Source of the DNA: Actinophytocola gossypii
Lineage (GTDB): Bacteria; Actinomycetota; Actinomycetes; Mycobacteriales; Pseudonocardiaceae
NCBI RefSeq assembly: GCF_025165815.1
Contig: NZ_JAFFZE010000019.1
Coordinates: forward strand, 1-64,000
Direction: 5' to 3'
DNA length: 64,000 bases
How positions within the stretch are numbered: the first letter of the stretch is position 1; every line of letters begins with the position of its first letter. Below the pieces are notes generated by a model. That model was not told the origin of the DNA, did not search any database, and was given only the letters and a program-made list of their open reading frames with translations. The translations under genes and the position numbers were made by a program. Of the stretch, positions 1 to 8,562 are shown piece by piece.

Positions 1-689
1 CAGGAAGGTGTCGACCGAACCCTCGTCGAGCGCTTCCTGTGCCGCCGCCTGAACATTGGCGCCGGCACCCGGATCTCCCATCGTCCTGAGCACCGTACCG
101 CGCAGATCCATCGTCCAATGGATCCTCCAGGTCGTCTGCAGGAACGCACGGATCTCATCCGCCGAACCCAACCTCAGCTGATCCTGCACAGCGCCGAACA
201 ATTGGGTCAACGATTCGACCCGAGCTTGAGCAGCGATCCGATTCGCCAGTTCACGAACCTCTAGATTCGACGCAGTATCCAAATCGATGACGAAAAACTC
301 GCGAATGTCCGTGTATTCTTCGAGAGACCATCCGGCATCAAGCGCGCGGGCGACGTAGAGGCCGTGGTTGAGGAACGCCAGGAAGGTGTCGACCGAACCC
401 TCGTCGAGCGCTTCCTGTGCCGCCGCCTGAACATTGGCGCCGGCACCCGGATCTCCCATCGTCCTGAGCACCGTACCGCGCAGATCCATCGTCCAATGGA
501 TCCTCCAGGTCGTCTGCAGGAACGCACGGATCTCATCCGCCGAACCCAACCTCAGCTGATCCTGCACAGCGCCGAACAATTGGGTCAACGATTCGACCCG
601 AGCTTGAGCAGCGATCCGATTCGCCAGTTCACGAACCTCAAGATTCGACGCAGTATCCAAATCGATGACGAAAAACTCGCGAATGTCCG
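1..689. repeat. 378-bp-period tandem duplication inside a gene
   Basis: Copy 1 (1-311) and copy 2 (379-689) match at 310 of 311 positions; the only difference is T at 262 versus A at 640, a silent Leu codon change. Identity ends at about 312/690 and the first copy is cut by the window edge, so more copies may lie outside. The 67-bp segment 312-378 is not repeated here. Confidence 0.95.
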
Positions 690-813
690 CGTACATGACC
701 GCTTGGCACGTCGTCTCGTCCAGCCTTGACGATTCTTTTTGCGCCACCGCCGGTGACGCCGGGATCAACATGGCGAATACCAACAGCACGCTAGCCGGGA
801 TCTTCCATCGCAT
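1..813 (-). CDS. secreted ALF-repeat-like protein, 3' end outside window
   Basis: The frame is open from ATG at 813 to the window edge (271 codons seen), with GGGGA about 10 nt before the start. Residues 1-25 form a signal peptide ending near PAVAQ. The mature part is alanine-rich and helical, with units such as LGSADEIRAFL and ALDEGSVDTFLAFL that fit the ALF repeats of secreted actinobacterial proteins, whose function is unknown. Residues about 42-145 recur at about 168-271: nucleotides 1-311 and 379-689 differ at one synonymous position, and the 378-bp period is exactly 126 codons. G+C is visibly lower than in the neighbours. The product is probably exported. ALF assignment is from motif reading, so family confidence is moderate. 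Confidence 0.75.
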   Translation of the reverse strand, partial: MRWKIPASVLLVFAMLIPASPAVAQKESSRLDETTCQAVMYADIREFFVIDLDTASNLEVRELANRIAAQARVESLTQLFGAVQDQLRLGSADEIRAFLQTTWRIHWTMDLRGTVLRTMGDPGAGANVQAAAQEALDEGSVDTFLAFLNHGLYVARALDAGWSLEEYTDIREFFVIDLDTASNLEVRELANRIAAQARVESLTQLFGAVQDQLRLGSADEIRAFLQTTWRIHWTMDLRGTVLRTMGDPGAGANVQAAAQEALDEGSVDTFL

Positions 814-896
814 GTGAGTGTTTCCCCTATCCCAGTCGATACGTATGAAGGTACCGGCAGCGGGATGGCGGAAGCAACGACGCTACCGGCTCGCGC

Positions 897-2729
897 TCAG
901 TCCGGTGGTTTGCAGACGATCTTCGGCTGGGGGTTGTAGCTGACCGTGCGGGTGTTCCGGCTGACCTCGGCTCCGGTGGCGGCGTTCCGGACGATCCGGG
1001 TGTCGCTGGTGGTGAAGCCCTGGGAGCCGTTGCTCGCGTGGCAGTTCTCCTTCGGGCCCTGCTTGGTCTCGGGCTCGGTGAAGTCGCTGCGGCCGCCGGT
1101 GATCGACTCGACCTCGTAGGTCTTGGTGCCCCAGAAGCGGACGGTGATCGAGCTCGGCGTCCAGATGGTCTGGATCGCGATGCCGGTCTCCGTGTCGTTG
1201 GTGAACTTCAGGTCGATGACGCTGCTGCCGTCGGGGTTCTGGAACACCGTGGCCTCGCGGGCGGCCGGGTAGCGGCTGATGTAGTAGCTGTGCTCCTGGT
1301 GCCCGGCGTCGGTCATCGCGGCGAAGTAGGCGGCGTTGTAGAGGGTGGTCGCGAACTGCGAGATGCCGCCGCCGACCGCGCGCCCGGGTGCACCGTCCTC
1401 GATGATGCCGGCCGCGACATAGCCCTGGGCCTCGGTGCGCGGGCCGGTGTGGCCGTTCAGGCTGAACGTGTCGCCCGGCTTGACGATCGCGCCGTCGACC
1501 TCCTCGGCGACCTGGCGGATGTTGACGCCGGAGTCGGGGGCGAAGCCGCCGGTGGTGAACTCGCTGATGACCTCCTTGATGCCCAGCTTGTTGGCCTCCT
1601 CGGTGGTCACCTCGGCCGGCCTCGGCACGTAGGTCGCGTCGATCTCCCGGTTCTCGGTCTGCTTGAGCACGTCCATCAGCGGGGCGAAGCTCTTCTTCCA
1701 GTCGATGCCCTTGCCGTGGACGCTCGGCGTGACGGTCGGCGAGCCGCCGCTGAAGACGATCTCGGCGTCCTTGCCCTCGATCTCGGTCGAGGCGAGCTGC
1801 GGCTTGCACGCCGCGACGACCTTCTTGTGGTTGAGCTTGGCGGTGAGCCCGCCGCCCTCCTCGGCGGGCGCGAAGGTCAGCGCGCGGGCGATGTGCTTCG
1901 GGGTGAGTGTCGCGTCCTTGCCCTCGCCGTGCACGGTCACCGGGCCGGAGACGGCGGGCTTCGCGATGTCCTCGATGGCCTGCTGGACGCCCTCGGCGGT
2001 GGTCTTCACCGGCGTCGTGTCGACGGGGAGCTCGACGGTACGGCCGGTCGCCCAGCCGTCGACGAGGGCCTGGCGGGCGCCGTCGGCGTCGAGCTTCTGG
2101 CCCTGCTTGGGCTCGATGGCGACCGGGGTGACGCCGTCCCACTTGATGCCGCCGTCGGCGGGCTCGCGGTCGGTCTCGGCGCGCAGTGCGTCGACGGCGG
2201 CGGTCAGCCTGGCGTTGTCTGTGGTGGTGACGATGCCGACCTCTTCGGTGGTGAAGAAGGAGGTCAGCCGGGTGATCGGGTTGAACGGCTGGTCGCCGGC
2301 GCGGTCGAGGGTGGCGACCCAGTCGATGGTGAGGCCGGCGTCGGCGGGTTTGAGCTGGGTGTCGACGTCGCCGGCGCTGATGCCGACCGGCTTGGTGAGG
2401 CGGGGCTCGATCTGGTCGCGGAGCATGGCCTCGGCGTCCTTGCGGGTCTCCCCGCCGACGTCGACGCCGACGACGGTGACCCCGCGGGGGACCTCACCGG
2501 TGCTGAGGATGAGGTCGACGCCGTAGAGGACGGCCAGAGCGCCGAACACCGCGCCGGCGATGAGGCCGGCCTTGCGCCGGGTCGACTTCTTCTTGACGTC
2601 GTCGCCGCCGGTGGGGGGCGGCGACGCGGGCTGGAGACGGACGGTGGGTTCATCGCCGGTCGGCGGTCTGCTGACGGGCATGAGCACGTCGGTTTGCTCC
2701 GCGTGCGACTTGGGCCACTGTGGCTCCAC
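897..2729 (-). CDS. VanW family envelope protein
   Basis: This 610-residue protein has a cytoplasmic Pro/Thr-rich N-terminus (1-50), a Lys/Arg patch and one membrane segment at about 53-75. A long extracytoplasmic region follows, resembling the repeated peptidoglycan-binding-like domains of YoaR/VanW proteins. The VanW domain at about 390-560 contains GVNIRQVAEEVDGAIVKPGD and GGGISQFATTLYNAA. VanW accompanies some vancomycin-resistance clusters, but its biochemical role is unknown. The GTG start has AAGGGGA upstream and lies 12 nt after the GroES-like stop, so the two are probably co-transcribed. Confidence 0.9.
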   Translation of the reverse strand: MEPQWPKSHAEQTDVLMPVSRPPTGDEPTVRLQPASPPPTGGDDVKKKSTRRKAGLIAGAVFGALAVLYGVDLILSTGEVPRGVTVVGVDVGGETRKDAEAMLRDQIEPRLTKPVGISAGDVDTQLKPADAGLTIDWVATLDRAGDQPFNPITRLTSFFTTEEVGIVTTTDNARLTAAVDALRAETDREPADGGIKWDGVTPVAIEPKQGQKLDADGARQALVDGWATGRTVELPVDTTPVKTTAEGVQQAIEDIAKPAVSGPVTVHGEGKDATLTPKHIARALTFAPAEEGGGLTAKLNHKKVVAACKPQLASTEIEGKDAEIVFSGGSPTVTPSVHGKGIDWKKSFAPLMDVLKQTENREIDATYVPRPAEVTTEEANKLGIKEVISEFTTGGFAPDSGVNIRQVAEEVDGAIVKPGDTFSLNGHTGPRTEAQGYVAAGIIEDGAPGRAVGGGISQFATTLYNAAYFAAMTDAGHQEHSYYISRYPAAREATVFQNPDGSSVIDLKFTNDTETGIAIQTIWTPSSITVRFWGTKTYEVESITGGRSDFTEPETKQGPKENCHASNGSQGFTTSDTRIVRNAATGAEVSRNTRTVSYNPQPKIVCKPPD

Positions 2730-2741
2730 GACTCGTTCCCC

Positions 2742-3062
2742 TTACAGATATAAACCCGTGCCGTGCTCGGTGCGCTCGCTGGCGATGGCGTGGATGTCGC
2801 GTTCCCGCGCCACCAGGTAGGTCTGCCCCTGGACCTCGACTTCAAGTTGGTCTTCCGGATTGAACAGGACTCGGTCGCCGACCTTCACGTTGCGCACGTT
2901 CGTGCCGGCACCGAGCACGTCCCCCCACGCCAGCCGCCTCGCCATCTGGGCGGTTGCCGGGATGACGATGCCACCGGTGCTGCGCCGTTCCCCCTCCTCG
3001 GGAGTGAGCCGCACCAGCAACCTGTCGTGCAGCATCTGGATCTCGAGTTTGAGCTCTGGCAC
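2742..3062 (-). CDS. GroES-family chaperonin paralogue
   Basis: The product is 106 residues, close to GroES length. It carries MLHDRLLVRL, GGIVIPATAQ, GDRVLFNPED and the C-terminal TGLYL typical of a second, non-canonical GroES found in actinobacteria. No groEL is adjacent, so it is not the housekeeping groES; it may assist a GroEL paralogue encoded elsewhere. I chose GTG 3062, which gives an N-terminus similar to relatives; ATG 3035 (MLHDR) is the alternative. It begins 14 nt after the SRPBCC gene stop and precedes vanW-like by 12 nt, suggesting one operon. Confidence 0.88.
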   Translation of the reverse strand: MPELKLEIQMLHDRLLVRLTPEEGERRSTGGIVIPATAQMARRLAWGDVLGAGTNVRNVKVGDRVLFNPEDQLEVEVQGQTYLVARERDIHAIASERTEHGTGLYL

Positions 3063-3075
3063 CGAGGAATGATAA

Positions 3076-3552
3076 CTACCGGTCTCGCGTGCTGTTCTCC
3101 GCCGCCTGCTTGAGTTGCCGCAGCGTGCGCTCGATGTTCCGGCGGTTGCGCTCGGTGCGGTTGGACGCACCCGTGGCGATGTTCGCGAACGGGACGAACC
3201 AGGCGGGCCGGTGGTCCCAGGTGCTCTCCTCGACCAGGCACGTCCGCCCGGTGGCGACGATGTCGTACCGCCAGCGCGCGACCGGAATCCCCCGGAAGTC
3301 GACGTCGAAGGCGAAGCACTTGTCCCGGTCCACGGCGGTGACGGTGCCGGTGGTGGACCAGCGAAGCCACCCGCGCCGGTTCCGCCCGGCGAACCGCGCG
3401 CCGACGGCTGCCTCGACGGCACCGTCCAGCCAGGTGCCCCGCTCGAACTCGGGGGTGACGGCGGAGAGGTTGGGGATGTCGGTGACCAGCGCGTAGACGG
3501 TAGCCGCGGGCGCGGCGATCGCGGTACGAGCGGACGCGCTAGGTGCCTTCAT
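3076..3552 (-). CDS. SRPBCC-fold protein
   Basis: A 158-residue protein with the START/Bet v 1-like pattern: a beta strand with PAATVYALVTDIPNL, then the segment TPEFERGTWLDGA, anti-parallel strands and a long C-terminal helix. Members (polyketide cyclase/dehydrase-like) bind hydrophobic ligands; the ligand here cannot be predicted. No signal peptide is present, so it is likely cytosolic. It is the first gene of a probable minus-strand operon with the GroES and VanW genes. Confidence 0.85.
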   Translation of the reverse strand: MKAPSASARTAIAAPAATVYALVTDIPNLSAVTPEFERGTWLDGAVEAAVGARFAGRNRRGWLRWSTTGTVTAVDRDKCFAFDVDFRGIPVARWRYDIVATGRTCLVEESTWDHRPAWFVPFANIATGASNRTERNRRNIERTLRQLKQAAENSTRDR

Positions 3553-3704
3553 GGCCGATCATTCAACCAGCCACACCCCCACCAAGACCCCACCCCCGCT
3601 GCTTCCCGTGAACCCCCTGTACGACAACCCCCACCCGTTCCCGGGGGCGTCCCGCCGTGCCAGTCTATCGGGGGTTTGGGCTGGTGGGGAGGGGTACGGG
3701 GGGT

Positions 3705-3713
3705 TGTGGACAA
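3705..3713 (-). promoter_or_regulatory. isolated DnaA-box match
   Basis: TGTGGACAA, the reverse complement of the actinobacterial DnaA box TTGTCCACA, lies in the 186-bp gap (3553-3738) between two minus genes. The rest of the gap is G-rich on the plus strand and shows no ORF. A single 9-mer could be chance. Confidence 0.3.
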
Positions 3714-3738
3714 GTGGGGGGAGCGAATGGCGGGGTTG

Positions 3739-5943
3739 TCAGCTGGAGCGGCGGAGCATGCGGGTGAGGCCGGCGGCGACGGTGGTGGCGAGGATCCAGC
3801 CGCAGGCGATCAGGGACGCGGAGAACCACTGCAGCGTGCTGTTGAAGTGCCACTTGTTCTTGTGGCCGAAGTCGACGATCGGCACCAGGTGGTCGAGGGT
3901 GTACAGGAACGGGTTCCACACCAGGTTGTCGTCGGTGTTGGCCTCGGTGGGGGTGGGCATCAGGGCGAAGACCAGGGTGCCGGCGAACAGGAGCACGGCC
4001 AGGCACGTCAGCGCGCGCATGGGCTTGTAGCCGTACCCCACGACCGCTCGTTGCAGCAGGCTCCACAACCGCACGCCGGGGCTCAGCACCCGGTAGCCCT
4101 CCGCCAGCGCCGCGTAGCGCCACCGCTGCTTCTCGATCAGTACCTCGGCGGCGTGCTCCTCGTTCCCACTCGCTCGGAGCATCGTGGCGAACTGGTCGTA
4201 CGGGCCGGGACGGTAGCTGCCGCCCATCGCCGTGCGGAGTAGGCGGAGGCGGCGGCGGATCTGGGCGTCATCGTCCAGTTCGATCGGGGCGGCCAGGGCG
4301 TCGTAGCGGAAGTCGTCGAGTTCGATGTGGCCGGTGGCGGCCCAGAACTCGTCGTTGTCGTTGAGGGAGGCGCAGCGGGCGTGGCGTAACGTGACTCGGC
4401 CTCTCGGTGGGACGGCCACGTCGAGGCGTAGGTCCTGGGTGATCAGGCCGAAGGCGTTGATCGCGGTGCCGCTGAGGCTCGAGCCGACCTCGGCGCCCTG
4501 GAACGTCGTCATCCGGCCGACCTCGGTGCGGCGGATGCGGATCTCGCCGTGGGTGGAGAACGACTGGCCCTCGCGTTCGCCGCGCGCGCAGACCAGGTCG
4601 CGGCCGATCTGGGCCACGCGCAGGTCGACCGAGGGCTTGCGGGAGCGGTCCCGGCGGTACCGGCCGGGGTTGACGAACCGGCTGGCCCGCAGGTCGACGT
4701 TGGCGCCGATCACCGCTTCCGGCAGCACGATCGAGCCGAACACGGTCACGCCGCGCACGTCGAGGTTGCCGCCGGTGGTGAACCGGCGACCTTCCAGTAC
4801 GTCGCCGTTCCGGTTGCTCAGGATCGCGCCGTCCAGGACGACGCTGCCTCTGGCCCGGACGTCGACCACGCGGATCAGGCCGGCGATCCTGGACTCGCGG
4901 GCGTCGATGCCGCCGCTGATCTCGGTGCCGTCCAGGTGCAGGGCGCGCAGGGCGTACGGGCCGGGCGCCTTGCCCGGCACCTCCGCGAACGGCTCCTGGC
5001 CGTCCGACAGATCGATCGTCGCCCTGGTGAGGCGGACCGAGCCGCCGATCCTCGCGTTGACGATCCGGAGCGTTCCGCTGCTCTCCAGGCCCTGGTCGAG
5101 GTCGACGTTGCCGGACACCTGCACGCGGTCGGCGACCAGCGTCGCCCTCGGGTCGAAGAAGCGGTCCGGGCCGTCGGCGTCCTCGGTGGCCGGGGTCAGC
5201 TCCGCGCCGCGCAGGGACAGGTCGCTGTCGATCGTGGCGCTGGGGATGAACAGCAGTCCGGTGCAGCGGAACCGCCGGGCGGCGGACGGGGAGCACTGCA
5301 GGTTCCCGCCGACGTGCAGGCCGTTACCGTCGACCGCGAAACCGTCCGGGTTGTGCAGGTGCGCGCCGGCCAGGTTCACGTTGCCGCCGGTGCGCAGGCC
5401 GGGGATCCGCAGCTGCCCGTCGACCTCGAGGTTCGACGCCAGCAGGGCACCGTCGAGCTTGAGCCGGTCGGCGTGCAGGGCGTAGCCGCCGGGGTTGTGC
5501 AGGCGGCTGCCGGTCAGCTCCAGGGAGCCGCTGATCTCAGCGTCGGTCAGGTCGACGCGGCCGTGCACCCGGGTGCCGCCGATCAGCCGGACGTCGTTGT
5601 CGCTGTAGAGGTTGCGGCCCTCCAGGCCGGGCAGGTGGCATCCGGTGAACTCGACGCCGGCGAGCTTGGCCTGCCGCAGGTCCGGCGGGGTGTCGAACCG
5701 GCAGCGCACGAACTCCAGCAGGTGCGGGAACTCCACCGCGCGCAGGTCGACCTCGCCGACGATCCACCGGTCGGCGAACCGCAGCACCGGCGGCGTCGTC
5801 CCCCGGCGCCGGATGCGGCCGCCGATACCCGGCTCGAACTCCACGACCTGCCGGACGATGTCGACCGCCCGCGACCGCGCCCACTCCGGCGGCTGCTCCT
5901 CGAACGGGTCGAGCCGGCGCCCGTTGGTCGCTTCCTCCGTCAT
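3739..5943 (-). CDS. beta-helix-repeat membrane protein
   Basis: The 734-residue product is mostly made of about 20-residue repeats such as VDLTDAEISGSLELTGSRL and GGNVNLAGAHLHNPDGFAV, which predict a right-handed parallel beta-helix related to pentapeptide repeats (about residues 60-560). The C-terminal quarter has two membrane segments, one near RALTCLAVLLFAGTLVFAL and one near LIACGWILATTVAAGLTRM. Relatives are often labelled membrane-associated oxidoreductase, but I see no cofactor motif and do not adopt that name. There is no signal peptide, so the helix is probably cytoplasmic and anchored by the C-terminus. Function unknown. Confidence 0.8.
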   Translation of the reverse strand: MTEEATNGRRLDPFEEQPPEWARSRAVDIVRQVVEFEPGIGGRIRRRGTTPPVLRFADRWIVGEVDLRAVEFPHLLEFVRCRFDTPPDLRQAKLAGVEFTGCHLPGLEGRNLYSDNDVRLIGGTRVHGRVDLTDAEISGSLELTGSRLHNPGGYALHADRLKLDGALLASNLEVDGQLRIPGLRTGGNVNLAGAHLHNPDGFAVDGNGLHVGGNLQCSPSAARRFRCTGLLFIPSATIDSDLSLRGAELTPATEDADGPDRFFDPRATLVADRVQVSGNVDLDQGLESSGTLRIVNARIGGSVRLTRATIDLSDGQEPFAEVPGKAPGPYALRALHLDGTEISGGIDARESRIAGLIRVVDVRARGSVVLDGAILSNRNGDVLEGRRFTTGGNLDVRGVTVFGSIVLPEAVIGANVDLRASRFVNPGRYRRDRSRKPSVDLRVAQIGRDLVCARGEREGQSFSTHGEIRIRRTEVGRMTTFQGAEVGSSLSGTAINAFGLITQDLRLDVAVPPRGRVTLRHARCASLNDNDEFWAATGHIELDDFRYDALAAPIELDDDAQIRRRLRLLRTAMGGSYRPGPYDQFATMLRASGNEEHAAEVLIEKQRWRYAALAEGYRVLSPGVRLWSLLQRAVVGYGYKPMRALTCLAVLLFAGTLVFALMPTPTEANTDDNLVWNPFLYTLDHLVPIVDFGHKNKWHFNSTLQWFSASLIACGWILATTVAAGLTRMLRRSS

Positions 5944-5963
5944 CGCCTACCCCCAGAAAACGG

Positions 5964-6737
5964 TCACTCCTCCGCGACGCGTGCCGGATTCAGCACGCGG
6001 GACAGGAACGTACGCGTGCGCTCCTCCCGCGGGGACCCGATGACCTGTTCCGGCGGGCCCTCCTCGACCACCACGCCGGCGTCCATGAACAGCACCCGGT
6101 CCGCGACCTCGCGGGCGAACTGCATCTCGTGGGTGACCACGAGCATCGTCATGCCCTCGTCGGCCAGCCGGCGCATCACGGCGAGCACGTCGCCGACCAG
6201 TTCCGGGTCCAGCGCGGAGGTCGGCTCGTCGAACAGCATCAGGTCCGGGTCCATCGACAGCGCCCTGGCGATCGCGACGCGCTGCTGCTGGCCGCCGGAG
6301 AGCTGGTTGGGCATCGCGCTCTCCCGGCCGTCGAGGCCGACGCGTTCGAGGTTCGCCAGTCCGATCTGCTCGGCCTCCGCCTGGCTGCGGCGGAGCACCT
6401 TGCGCTGTGCGATCGTCAGGTTGTTCAGCACGTTGAGGTGCGTGAACAGGTTGAACGACTGGAACACCATGCCGATCCGCCGGCGGGCCGCGTCGATGTC
6501 GACATCCGGGTCGGTCAGCTCGGTCCCGTCCACCACGACGGTGCCCGAGGTCGGCTCCTCCAGCACGTTCACGCAGCGCAGCAGCGTGGACTTGCCGGAC
6601 CCGGACGGGCCGATGACGCACACCACCTCACCGCGCCCGACCCGCAGGTCGATGCCGCGCAGCACCTCGACCGGGCCGAACGACTTGTGCAGGTCGGTGA
6701 TCTCGACCGCGACCTCGGTCGCCTCCGCCGTGCTCAT
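5964..6737 (-). CDS. polar amino acid ABC transporter ATPase
   Basis: A 257-residue ATPase of the GlnQ/HisP type with Walker [10 protein letters not shown], signature LSGGQQQR, Walker [15 protein letters not shown] and switch His in VVTHEM. It powers uptake through the adjacent permease; the genes overlap by 4 nt (ATGA). It sits 20 nt upstream of the beta-helix gene on the same strand, but that gene has no evident transport link. Substrate is inferred only from family: a polar or acidic amino acid. Confidence 0.95.
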   Translation of the reverse strand: MSTAEATEVAVEITDLHKSFGPVEVLRGIDLRVGRGEVVCVIGPSGSGKSTLLRCVNVLEEPTSGTVVVDGTELTDPDVDIDAARRRIGMVFQSFNLFTHLNVLNNLTIAQRKVLRRSQAEAEQIGLANLERVGLDGRESAMPNQLSGGQQQRVAIARALSMDPDLMLFDEPTSALDPELVGDVLAVMRRLADEGMTMLVVTHEMQFAREVADRVLFMDAGVVVEEGPPEQVIGSPREERTRTFLSRVLNPARVAEE

Positions 6738-7552
6738 GCCTTCACCTCGGTCGACTCGGGGGTGCCGATCTTCTTGCCGCCGGTCCGGCGCTCCAGGTAC
6801 CGGGACAGGTAGGACAGCGGGATCGTGATGGCCAGGTAGCAGAGGCCGGCGACCAGCACCGGGGTCAGGCTGCGCGAGTCGTTCAGTGCTACCCGGCCGA
6901 ACTGGGTCAGCTCGTACTCGGTGATCGAGGCGCCCAGGAACAGGGCGAGCGAAGAGTCCTTGGTCAGCAGGATCAGCTCGTTGGTCAGCGGCGGCAGGAT
7001 GATCTTGAATGCCTGCGGGATGACGATCGTGACCATCGTGCGCGCGGGTGACATGCCGAGCGAGCGGGCCGCCTCGACCTGGCCCTTCGGCACGGCCTGG
7101 ATGCCGGCCCGCAGGGTCTCGGCCATGTACGCGGAGGCGACGATGCCGAGCGCGATCATCAGCGCGACGTACTTGTCGAGGAAGGTGTTGAACGCCAGCG
7201 GGATGCCGGTACCGACGGCCAGGATGACCAACAGCGCCGGCAGGCCGCGGAAGAACTCGATGTAGATCCCGGCGAGCCAGCGGTACGGCCGCACGGTCGA
7301 CAGCCGCATCAGCGCGAGCACGAGCGCGAGGCCCAGCCCGAACGCGAAGCCGAGCCCGGTGTAGATGAGGGTGTTGACCAGGCCGACCGTGATGACTTCC
7401 GGGAACAGGCTCGCGGCGACCTCGAGGTCGAAGAACGTGGTGCGGATCTTGTCCCAGTTGGCGGTGAACGCCACCACCAGGATGACCGCGATCAGGATGC
7501 CGTACTGCACCCAGCGGATCACTTTCGCGCGCTTGCGCTTGGACATGGCCAT
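6734..7552 (-). CDS. polar amino acid ABC transporter permease
   Basis: A 272-residue inner-membrane permease of the HisM/GlnP family with about five membrane helices and the EAA loop near [19 protein letters not shown] chose ATG 7552 because GAGGAGA lies 8 nt before it; the frame is open further upstream to 7588, but those codons overlap the intergenic hairpin. It encodes the membrane channel between the solute-binding lipoprotein and the ATPase. A single permease gene implies a homodimeric channel or a partner elsewhere. Confidence 0.93.
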   Translation of the reverse strand: MAMSKRKRAKVIRWVQYGILIAVILVVAFTANWDKIRTTFFDLEVAASLFPEVITVGLVNTLIYTGLGFAFGLGLALVLALMRLSTVRPYRWLAGIYIEFFRGLPALLVILAVGTGIPLAFNTFLDKYVALMIALGIVASAYMAETLRAGIQAVPKGQVEAARSLGMSPARTMVTIVIPQAFKIILPPLTNELILLTKDSSLALFLGASITEYELTQFGRVALNDSRSLTPVLVAGLCYLAITIPLSYLSRYLERRTGGKKIGTPESTEVKA

Positions 7553-7587
7553 CGGGTGTCTCCTCGAGAAGTGGGCCGGGACGAACA

Positions 7588-7619
7588 CAGGGGCCCGCGC
7601 GTTGCCGCGCGAGCCCCTG
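7588..7619 (-). terminator. hairpin between solute-binding protein and permease
   Basis: Arms 7588-7601 and 7606-7619 form a 14-bp stem with one C-A mismatch and a TTGC loop. There is no clear T-run, so it probably acts as an mRNA-stabilising or partial terminator element, giving higher expression of the binding protein than of the permease, as is common in such operons. Confidence 0.6.
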
Positions 7620-7628
7620 GCGGGCCGG

Positions 7629-8444
7629 CTAGTTGGCGTCGGGCTTGGTGCCGAACCACTTCTCGTAGATCCGGTCGTACTCGCCGCTCTCCTTGGTCTC
7701 GGCCAGCACCCGGTTGATCACCTCCAGCAGCGCGGTGTTGCCCTTGCGGACACCGATGCCGTACTGCTCGCCGGTGTCGAACTCGGCGACGACCTCGAAA
7801 TCGGTCTTCTCCTTGACCCAGTCGTAGAGCACGCCGTTGTCGTTGATGGCGGCGGCGACGTCGCCGGACTCGACAGCGAGCAACATCAGCCCGAGGTCCT
7901 CGTAGTTGACGATCTCGGCGCCGGCGGCGTTCTCGTTGGCGTAGTCGTAGCCCGTCGTGGAGTTCTGGACGCCGAGCCGCTTGCCGGACAGGTCATCGAG
8001 ACCGGTGATCCCCGAGTCCTTCTTCGTGACCAGCGCCTGGGTGGCGTCGAAGTACGGGTCGGAGAAGTCGATGTTCTGCTTGCGGCTGTCGGTGATCGTC
8101 ATGCCGGCCGAGGAGAGGTCGCACTTGCCGGCGTTGAAGTCCGCTCCGGACTGGATCCCGTCGAACGGGGTGTCGACGACCACCTGCTCCACGCCGAGTT
8201 CCTCGGCCACCAGGTCCATCAGATCGATGTCGAAGCCGATGACCTCGCCGTTCTCCTCGTACTCGAACGGCTTGTAGGGCAGGCCGGTGCAGTTGGTCAG
8301 CTGGCCTTCGGCGACCAGCTGCACGCCGCTCTCACCGCCGCCGGCGTCACCGCCGCCGCCACTGTCACCGTCGCCGCAGCCCGCGAGCCCGATGGCCAGG
8401 GCGGGCACCAGCGCCCATACCTTTCGCGTGGGTCGACGCGTCAC
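7629..8444 (-). CDS. amino acid ABC transporter substrate-binding lipoprotein
   Basis: A 271-residue periplasmic-binding protein (SBP family 3). The signal peptide ends in lipobox LAGC at about residues 19-22, followed by a Gly/Ser/Asp linker. The mature domain has the family pattern FEYEENGEVIGFDIDLMDLV and hinge segments around GLDDLSGKRLGVQNSTTG. GTG 8444 is preferred because GAGGAG lies 6 nt upstream; GTG 8462 lacks an SD. First gene of the transporter operon. Ligand unknown beyond the family's polar amino acids. Confidence 0.94.
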   Translation of the reverse strand: MTRRPTRKVWALVPALAIGLAGCGDGDSGGGGDAGGGESGVQLVAEGQLTNCTGLPYKPFEYEENGEVIGFDIDLMDLVAEELGVEQVVVDTPFDGIQSGADFNAGKCDLSSAGMTITDSRKQNIDFSDPYFDATQALVTKKDSGITGLDDLSGKRLGVQNSTTGYDYANENAAGAEIVNYEDLGLMLLAVESGDVAAAINDNGVLYDWVKEKTDFEVVAEFDTGEQYGIGVRKGNTALLEVINRVLAETKESGEYDRIYEKWFGTKPDAN

Positions 8445-8562
8445 GGTGTTACTCCTCGTCACTCAGATCGGCTTGAGTGAGGGGCATACTGCCACTTCGC
8501 GCCGACACCGCCCAACACCAGCACTCATCGTTGCCTGCTCTTAACAGTCGTCGTGGACCGAG

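Noticed and set aside
1-756. CRISPR array
   Set aside because: The repeats are 311 bp, only two copies, in frame inside a gene; not spaced short palindromic repeats.
1038-2753. 571-residue plus-strand frame antisense to the VanW gene
   Set aside because: Asp/Gly/Val-rich antisense product of the VanW codons; no signal, motif or SD.
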